A stretch of 6,039 nt of DNA from Dehalococcoidales bacterium (GTDB lineage Bacteria; Chloroflexota; Dehalococcoidia; Dehalococcoidales; JAQTRN01): assembly GCA_028711795.1 (NCBI GenBank), contig JAQTRN010000065.1, forward strand, positions 1 through 6,039, written 5' to 3'. Made by a program: the position numbers and the translations under genes. Position 1 is the first letter of the stretch; every line of letters begins with the position of its first letter. The notes under the pieces were generated by a model that did no database searches, was not told the DNA's origin, and saw only the letters and a list, made by a program, of their open reading frames with translations. Shown here piece by piece: positions 1 to 4,375 of this stretch.

Positions 1-858
1 AATATAGGGGTCCAGCTCCTCGACGACAACAACTTTCTCGACCTCTTTGGCAAACTTCCGGACGAGTTCTGCCGGGACGGGATAGGTAGTCACCAGCTTA
101 AGGTGCGAGGCATTCTTAAAGACCTCTCGTGCATACTGATGGGCGACCCCGCTCGATATCACACCCAGCTTCCGGTCAGCCAGTACCATCTCGTTCATAG
201 GGAAGCTCTCCACGTAGACGCGCAGCCTGGCGATACGCTCTTCCATCGCCCGGCGCCGGGTACGTGCGTTAGACGGGACCATCACGAACTTCTCCTGCGA
301 GCGGGTAAAGCTCGCCGGTTTCAGGTCGGTTGGACGCTCCTTATTGATATCCACCACCGTCTTGCAGTGAGAAAGGCGGGTAGTAGAGCGGATAAGCACC
401 GGCGTATCGAACTCCTCGCTGACCCGGAAAGCCCGGTCCATCAACTCGTAGGCTTCCCGGCTGTCCGAGGGTTCGAACATGGGCACTTTGGCGAACGGGG
501 CGAAGTGGCGGTTGTCCTGCTCTCCCTGCGAACTGTGCTCACCGGGGTCATCACAGGAGAAAACTACCAGTCCACCCACCACACCGGTGGTGGCGGCAGC
601 GAAGAATGGGTCGGCAGCTACGTTCAGTCCTACATGTTTCATCGAGACCATAGCCCTGACGCCGCTAAAACATGCCCCCAGTGCCACCTCCATGGCCACC
701 TTCTCGTTCGTCGACCATTCGGTATAGACATCGTCGAAGCCGACCATGTTCTCAATTATCTCGGTGCTGGGTGTCCCGGGATAACCCGTGGCGATACGTA
801 CCCCGGCGTGATAGGCTCCCAGAGCAAAAGCTTCATTTCCAGATAGTAGTTTCATCAT
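1..858 (-). CDS. iorA: Indolepyruvate:ferredoxin oxidoreductase alpha subunit, N-terminal part (3' end outside window)
   Basis: The open frame runs from ATG at 858 off the left edge, giving 286 residues of a protein usually near 600. In this family IorA with IorB oxidatively decarboxylates aryl pyruvates (indolepyruvate, phenylpyruvate) to acyl-CoA, using thiamine diphosphate and passing electrons to cytoplasmic ferredoxin. What is seen: an opening LLSGNEAFALGAYHAG, then GYPGTPSTEI (residues 25-34), EWSTNEKVAMEVALGA (47-62), SMKHVGLNVAADP (72-84) and DDPGEHSSQGEQDNR (103-117). These are hallmark blocks of the IorA pyrimidine-binding domain. GVISSGVAHQYAREV (232-246) opens the next, transketolase-C-like domain. 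The C-terminal diphosphate-binding and 4Fe-4S domains would lie beyond the edge. An in-frame TAA three codons upstream (865-867) leaves only the paired ATGs at 858 and 855 as starts. The next gene on this strand, likely iorB, is not visible. A less specific 2-oxoacid oxidoreductase is the alternative. Confidence 0.93.
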   Translation of the reverse strand, partial: MMKLLSGNEAFALGAYHAGVRIATGYPGTPSTEIIENMVGFDDVYTEWSTNEKVAMEVALGACFSGVRAMVSMKHVGLNVAADPFFAAATTGVVGGLVVFSCDDPGEHSSQGEQDNRHFAPFAKVPMFEPSDSREAYELMDRAFRVSEEFDTPVLIRSTTRLSHCKTVVDINKERPTDLKPASFTRSQEKFVMVPSNARTRRRAMEERIARLRVYVESFPMNEMVLADRKLGVISSGVAHQYAREVFKNASHLKLVTTYPVPAELVRKFAKEVEKVVVVEELDPYI

Positions 859-874
859 TTTGCGTTACTATCGA

Positions 875-879
875 CTCCT
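875..879 (-). promoter_or_regulatory. Possible ribosome binding site of iorA, unusually distant
   Basis: AGGAG on the minus strand lies 16 bases before the first ATG (858). This is longer than the usual 5-9 bases, but no better purine-rich site lies closer. A stop codon in between (865-867) prevents an earlier in-frame start, so the start is fixed although the site is poor. Confidence 0.4.
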
Positions 880-911
880 ATTTAAAATCAGGGATATCTT
901 CACATCCGTAT

Positions 912-940
912 ATACTAACAATTTTGGTTCGTAATATCAA
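912..940 (-). promoter_or_regulatory. Candidate sigma70-type promoter for iorA
   Basis: Read on the minus strand, TTGATA (935-940) is followed after 17 bases by TAGTAT (912-917). These match the -35 consensus at 5 of 6 positions and the -10 consensus at 4 of 6. A transcript would start near 905 and leave a leader of about 47 bases before iorA. The site implies that iorA can be transcribed independently of the surface-protein gene upstream. The call rests on motif and spacing only, in AT-rich DNA where chance matches are common. Confidence 0.4.
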
Positions 941-982
941 TAACGGCTCACTGTCCGGACTGAGGGACGATAGCGTTTTTTT

Positions 983-998
983 GATAATCCGATAATCC
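983..998. repeat. Tandem 8-bp direct repeat
   Basis: GATAATCC occurs twice back to back (983-990 and 991-998), directly after a run of seven T. It lies about 43 bases upstream of the candidate iorA -35 element. It may be replication slippage or a regulator half-site pair; nothing in the sequence decides between them. Confidence 0.6.
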
Positions 999-1081
999 TT
1001 CAAAGGCTCTGCTTCAGTGGTAAGTTGTGCCCTACCTGTAGTATCAGGAGTTTATGCACCAGGGTTGGATTTCTTCAAGGA

Positions 1082-1102
1082 TAACAAAATACTTTTTTGT
1101 TA
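1082..1102. repeat. AT-rich inverted repeat (stem-loop)
   Basis: TAACAAAA (1082-1089) and TTTTGTTA (1095-1102) are perfectly complementary around a 5-base loop. The stem has only one G-C pair, so it is weak as RNA. It lies eight bases from a stronger GC-containing stem-loop, and the two may work together downstream of the surface-protein gene. Confidence 0.5.
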
Positions 1103-1109
1103 AATCGAG

Positions 1110-1133
1110 AATGGGAGTATTTCTGCTCCCATT
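1110..1133 (-). terminator. Stem-loop downstream of the surface-protein gene, possible terminator
   Basis: AATGGGAG (1110-1117) pairs perfectly with CTCCCATT (1126-1133) around an 8-base loop. A G-T pair and an A-T pair could extend the stem to ten. It sits 137 bases past the stop codon of the surface-protein gene on the minus strand and is the strongest hairpin I see in this gap. It lacks the immediate T-tract of a classical intrinsic terminator on either strand, so it could instead be a transcript-end stabiliser or processing structure. Confidence 0.35.
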
Positions 1134-1270
1134 AAGATATTCTCTGGCTTCTAATCCGCTACCGCTGGCTAAACATCGTGATGTCTGATTTCTTGCACTT
1201 ACGAGTGGCCGAGTGGAGACGAGCCAAGAAGTATTTTACCTCACCAATAATCCTCTATTATCCTTCAGGC

Positions 1271-3976
1271 TCAATCCCGTCTTGTTTTAAAATAATAAGT
1301 GGTGAAAAAGATAATTATTATCACTCCGGCCGTAACTACTCCGATAAGCATCCAGTTGATGCCTGATTCCGGTGGCGGCGGCGGGGGCGCTGGTGGCGCT
1401 GGTAATAGTGTTGGTGGCGTTACCGGAACAGGCTTACTTACCGGCGGTGGCGCCAACACCATGAATTTCCCTTTAATCCCGTTCACGTCCACGGTATAGG
1501 TGGCTGCTTCCTGACGGCTGACCGTGAAGCTGACGGTTGCGGACTCGCCGGCAGCCACGTCCACGTTCTTAGTTTCCACGTCCGCTTCATTTATCTTCAG
1601 TACTAGTTCAGCAGTCCCTGAAATACCGCCCGTATTGGCTACCGATACGGTAACGGTTACGTCTTTGCCCACCTCCACCTCCGCCGGTGTCACCGTAAGG
1701 TTGGATAATGAGAAGGCCGCTGGTACTACCTTGCCAAGAAGGGCGAAGTCTGTGAAGTGGCTGACCAGGGCAGTGACCGTGTGCGTTTCCGTATCAACGG
1801 TGCATTCCAGCTCTACCCACTCGCCGGCGGCTTCATCATAGAAGGCCAGCACTAGGTCTTCCGCGGCGACGCCCTCCGGCAGTGCTTCGGGGTCGTACTG
1901 GAAGGATAGAGTAAATGGCGGGGCAAATGTAGCCCCAGCCGGCCCGAAGGCATAGGCCAGGCCGATAATGTTGGTATCTTCAGGCGGCGGTGGCGGATTG
2001 TCATTGACCGCCATATCTAGGGTGTGTAATGCCTTCCCGTTTTTGTTTTTCATTACCGTGCCTTTGGGGATGGTAACGGTAAGCATGCCGTCAGCAGAGG
2101 TGGCTTCAACCGTTCTATACACCTTGCCCGTGGAGTCCGTAATAAGCCGCTGTGTCGTTCCCAGCATGTTGCTATTGGAATAGCTGTAGTCTCCTCTTCC
2201 GCCTCCATCACTGGGTGGTGGGGCCGGTGAAGGTGAGCTGCCGCTCAGGCTCACGGTAACGGTGGCTTCACCCGGGTCATCGGACGGTATCGACAGGCTG
2301 GCGGTCTTGCTACCGGCTGAGGTCGGGCTGAAGACGACCTCCAGAGTGGCGCTGCCGCCGGGGGCTATCACCTGCCCGGAAGCGGTATCATTCTGCTTGG
2401 AAAACTCGGCGGCGCTGGCCCCGCCGATGGTAATGGTGCCGACAGTCAGGCTGTTATCACTGCTGCCAGCGTTGCTGATGGTTACCGTATGTGCCGGGCT
2501 TGATGCACCGCTAGCCACCGAGCCGAAGTTTATCGTAGTGGGGCTACGGGAAATATCGGGAGAAGTGCCCAGACCGCCCGAGCTATTGACCAGCTGGGCA
2601 TAGATGTCAACATTGCCGTTGCGATAGTCCTCCCAGGTGATGATGGCGCCGTGGTCGCCGTCGGAAACAAGCTGTGGTAATTCCCCGCCGCCTGCGGTGC
2701 AGATGGCGGTGCCGTTGTCCGTCGTCCAATTAGCGCTGCCATCAGCGTTAACCCGCTGGGCGTAGATGTCCTCGTTGCTGCTGCGATAGTCCATCCAGGT
2801 GATTATGGCGCCGCCCGAGTCATCGGAGACAATCCGTGGAAAATTCTGGTCACTGCCAATCACGTTGCAGATGGCCGTCCCGTTGTCCGTCGTCCAATTA
2901 GCGCTGCCATCAGCGTTAACCCGCTGGGCGTAGATGTCATGGTTGGGGATGTCATCGCGACGATCAGTCCAGACGATGATGGCGCCGCCCGAGCCATCGG
3001 TAACAATCTGTGGAAAATACTGTTCACTGCCAACCACGTTGCAGATGGCGGTGCCGTTGTCTGTCCAGAGGGTATTACCCAGGTTGTTAATCCGCTGGGC
3101 GTAGATGTCAAAATTGGTGCTGCGATAGTCATACCAGGTGATGATGGCGCCGCCCGCGCCATCGGAAACAAGCTGAGGGTATTCCTGGTCACTGGCCGAG
3201 GTGCATACGGCGGTGCCGTTGTCTGTCCAGAGGGTATTACCCGCGCTGTTAATCCGCTGGGCGTAGACATCATCATTGGTGCCGCTGCGATAGTCCACCC
3301 AGGTGATGATGGCGCCGCCTGAGTCGTCATAGACAAGCTGTGGTGAAGACTGGTCGCTGCCAAGCACGTTGCAGATGGCGGTGCCGTTGTCCGTCCACTG
3401 GGCAATCCCCGAACTGTTAATCCACTGGGCATAAATGTCATCGTTGCGCTGACGGTTGTCCTGCCAGACGATGATGGCACCGCCCGAGTCGTCGGAAACA
3501 AGCTGAGGTTCATCCTGCCCGTTGGTTACGTTGCAGATGACGGTGCCGTTGTCCGTCCACTGGGCAATACCCGAGCTATTAACACGCTGGGCGTAGATGT
3601 CATAGTTGCTGTTACGATTGTCCCTCCAGGTGATGATGGCGCCGCCCGCGCCATCGGAAACAAGCTGAGGGTATTCCTGGTCACTGGCCGAGGTGCATAC
3701 GGCGGTGCCGTTGTCCGTCCACTGGGCAATACCCGAACTGTTAACACGCTGGGCGTAGATGTCATAGTTGCCGTTACGTTCGTCCTGCCAGACGATGATG
3801 GCGCCGCCCGCACCGTCGGAGACAAGCTGAGGGTATTCCTGGTTTTGGGTCTCGGTGCAAATCGGGTTATTTACCGTGGAGTCGGTTGACCAGGCCAGCG
3901 CCGCCAGGGGCATACCGGCCACCAGCAACGATAAAGCCAGTATAAGTGACAGATATTTTAGATGTTTTATCGTCAT
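1271..3976 (-). CDS. Secreted, membrane-anchored multidomain surface protein with eight propeller-type repeats
   Basis: I recognise the domain types of this 901-residue protein but not a named gene. Order: Sec signal peptide 1-28 (KHLK then a hydrophobic core, ending ALA before W29); eight repeats of 52-58 residues at 29-470, each built on TDNGTAIC, PQLVSD, GGAIITW.DYR and DIYAQRVN; an ASPM/SPD-2/Hydin-like Ig domain about 474-580 (INFGSVASG, VVFSPTSAG); a low-complexity Ser/Pro/Gly linker; a ZU5-like beta domain about 600-748 (LTVTIPKGT, AYAFGPAGATF, VSHFTDFALL); a CARDB-like Ig domain about 752-840 (VSVANTGGISGTAELVLKIN); a Pro-rich stalk 843-869; a transmembrane helix about 873-896; and a basic tail KTRRD. 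The topology implies an extracellular body with one C-terminal anchor. Such proteins usually bind partners or polymers; no catalytic motif is seen. The only plausible start is the ATG at 3976, just ahead of the signal peptide. A long gap to iorA suggests a single-gene transcript. Sequences of this style are frequent in Chloroflexota; the ligand is unknown. Confidence 0.9.
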   Translation of the reverse strand: MTIKHLKYLSLILALSLLVAGMPLAALAWSTDSTVNNPICTETQNQEYPQLVSDGAGGAIIVWQDERNGNYDIYAQRVNSSGIAQWTDNGTAVCTSASDQEYPQLVSDGAGGAIITWRDNRNSNYDIYAQRVNSSGIAQWTDNGTVICNVTNGQDEPQLVSDDSGGAIIVWQDNRQRNDDIYAQWINSSGIAQWTDNGTAICNVLGSDQSSPQLVYDDSGGAIITWVDYRSGTNDDVYAQRINSAGNTLWTDNGTAVCTSASDQEYPQLVSDGAGGAIITWYDYRSTNFDIYAQRINNLGNTLWTDNGTAICNVVGSEQYFPQIVTDGSGGAIIVWTDRRDDIPNHDIYAQRVNADGSANWTTDNGTAICNVIGSDQNFPRIVSDDSGGAIITWMDYRSSNEDIYAQRVNADGSANWTTDNGTAICTAGGGELPQLVSDGDHGAIITWEDYRNGNVDIYAQLVNSSGGLGTSPDISRSPTTINFGSVASGASSPAHTVTISNAGSSDNSLTVGTITIGGASAAEFSKQNDTASGQVIAPGGSATLEVVFSPTSAGSKTASLSIPSDDPGEATVTVSLSGSSPSPAPPPSDGGGRGDYSYSNSNMLGTTQRLITDSTGKVYRTVEATSADGMLTVTIPKGTVMKNKNGKALHTLDMAVNDNPPPPPEDTNIIGLAYAFGPAGATFAPPFTLSFQYDPEALPEGVAAEDLVLAFYDEAAGEWVELECTVDTETHTVTALVSHFTDFALLGKVVPAAFSLSNLTVTPAEVEVGKDVTVTVSVANTGGISGTAELVLKINEADVETKNVDVAAGESATVSFTVSRQEAATYTVDVNGIKGKFMVLAPPPVSKPVPVTPPTLLPAPPAPPPPPPESGINWMLIGVVTAGVIIIIFFTTYYFKTRRD
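2567..3892 (-). repeat. Eight in-frame coding repeats of about 162 bp (propeller-type blades)
   Basis: Residues 29-470 of the surface protein divide into units at 29-86, 87-140, 141-194, 195-250, 251-304, 305-362, 363-418 and 419-470. Each has a single Cys in its opening strand (TDNGTA.C), a PQLVSD turn, a GGAII(T/V)W strand, an acidic/Arg loop (DYR) and DIYAQRVN. The first unit has a diverged opening and the last lacks the closing Trp, as expected at the ends of an array. Regular beta-rich units of this length suggest an eight-bladed propeller, which is inference. Two exact DNA matches lie inside: 3134-3223 equals 3626-3715 (90 bp, units 5 and 2), and 2712-2770 equals 2880-2938 (59 bp, units 7/8 and 6/7 junctions). 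Confidence 0.85.
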
Positions 3977-3978
3977 TT

Positions 3979-3983
3979 CTCCT
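3979..3983 (-). promoter_or_regulatory. Ribosome binding site of the surface-protein gene, very close to its ATG
   Basis: AAAGGAG on the minus strand ends only two bases before ATG (3974-3976), closer than the usual 5-9. No other in-frame ATG, GTG or TTG lies before the signal peptide, so the start stands. Translation initiation may be inefficient. Confidence 0.6.
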
Positions 3984-4041
3984 TTGACGCCGACAGCGCG
4001 GAGAAAAGTACTGGCTTTATTATATTCGAAAATCCAGACTA

Positions 4042-4069
4042 ATTATATTCCTTTTCCCTTAAAAGTCAA
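4042..4069 (-). promoter_or_regulatory. Sigma70-type promoter for the surface-protein gene
   Basis: On the minus strand TTGACT (4064-4069) and a perfect TATAAT (4042-4047) are separated by 16 bases. Transcription would begin near 4035, about 58 bases before the start codon. A second perfect TATAAT lies downstream at 4019-4024, also within GAATATAAT, but has no -35 match at 16-18 bases. The -35 element is covered by a short palindrome at 4065-4078, a possible operator. Confidence 0.6.
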
Positions 4070-4078
4070 AGGTTTGAC
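4065..4078. promoter_or_regulatory. Palindrome overlapping the -35 box, possible operator
   Basis: GTCAAA and TTTGAC form a perfect 6-bp inverted repeat separated by GG. Five of the six bases of the surface-protein -35 element fall in its left arm, so a bound regulator would block RNA polymerase. A single further TTTGACG copy lies at 3983-3989 over the ribosome binding site. No regulator gene is in the window to test this against. Confidence 0.35.
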
Positions 4079-4297
4079 GATGAATTTAATGCACCGGTGT
4101 CTCAATAGTGTTCAAATTCTGAATAGTAGAAGGGGGTTACTGACGTTGGGTTAGTGGGGTAGGGCGTCTTACCAAGCACCATGACACTTTTTGTTTTTTG
4201 TTTCTTTCCCCAGCCCCAGAGAGGGAATGATAAACGTGCTAGTTCTTGAAATTTTACCTTATGACTTTTTGATTACTCGCCTGTTTTACTTAAATGA

Positions 4298-4327
4298 TTG
4301 GCGATTCTAACGGGTGTAATGTAGAAT
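4298..4327 (+). promoter_or_regulatory. Candidate promoter for the reductase gene
   Basis: TTGGCG (4298-4303) and TAGAAT (4322-4327) are 18 bases apart, matching the -35 at 4 of 6 and the -10 at 5 of 6 positions. A start near 4334 would give a leader of about 42 bases. ATTCTAAC occurs in the spacer (4304-4311) and again in the leader (4356-4363). The match is weak and unsupported by anything but position. Confidence 0.3.
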
Positions 4328-4363
4328 TGGTTATGTCTTACCAAAAACCGGGAGCATTCTAAC

Positions 4364-4369
4364 AGGAGG
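4364..4369 (+). promoter_or_regulatory. Strong ribosome binding site that fixes the TTG start
   Basis: A perfect AGGAGG lies six bases before TTG at 4376-4378. The frame is closed upstream by TAG at 4322-4324 and contains no other start with a ribosome binding site, so TTG is the start of the reductase gene. Confidence 0.85.
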
Positions 4370-4375
4370 ATTAAG

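Larger units (their letters stand above)
859..1270. other. Non-coding gap between the surface-protein gene and iorA
   Basis: These 412 bases lie between the stop of the surface-protein gene and the start of iorA, both on the minus strand. I find no convincing gene on either strand; open frames here are short and lack a ribosome binding site. The stretch is more AT-rich than the flanking genes. It holds the candidate iorA promoter, a tandem repeat of GATAATCC, a T7 tract (976-982), and two stem-loops between 1082 and 1133. No tRNA-like cloverleaf could be built. Confidence 0.7.
3977..4375. other. Divergent intergenic region between surface protein and reductase genes
   Basis: These 399 bases separate the minus-strand surface-protein gene from the plus-strand reductase gene. 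The left third carries the surface-protein promoter, palindrome and ribosome binding site. The right end carries a candidate reductase promoter and a strong ribosome binding site. The middle (about 4081-4290) holds no credible gene. It has a 6-bp stem with one G-T pair at 4158-4173 and a pyrimidine-rich T tract at 4188-4210, neither of which follows a gene on the plus strand. Confidence 0.7.

Noticed and set aside
103..846. Plus-strand open frame of 247 codons
   Set aside because: It lies opposite iorA, whose minus-strand translation shows strong family motifs throughout; the plus-strand product resembles nothing.
1201..1230. GAGTGGCCGAGTGG stretch resembling a tRNA-Ser/Leu D-arm
   Set aside because: No acceptor stem, anticodon arm or TTCGA-type T-loop could be placed around it on either strand.
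1178..1366. Small plus-strand open frame of 62 codons
   Set aside because: It overlaps the transmembrane end of the surface-protein gene, has no ribosome binding site and has a composition like the non-coding gap.
2189..2197. RGD tripeptide (residues 594-596) in the surface protein as an adhesion motif
   Set aside because: It lies in a Gly-rich linker and three residues are expected by chance; there is no host context.
2860..3513. Long alternative open frames within the repeat region, on both strands
   Set aside because: They arise because the GC-rich repeat is periodic and lacks stops in other frames. Their products are low-complexity Ser/Pro/Thr or Gly/Ala peptides with no domain and no ribosome binding site.
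2567..3892. Regularly spaced repeats that could suggest a CRISPR or minisatellite array
   Set aside because: The period is about 162 bp, a multiple of three, and units are in frame within a gene with a signal peptide and conserved protein motifs; this is a protein repeat.
4158..4210. Stem (4158-4173) followed by a T-rich tract as an intrinsic terminator
   Set aside because: No gene on the plus strand precedes it within the window, the stem has a G-T pair, and about 14 bases separate it from the T tract.
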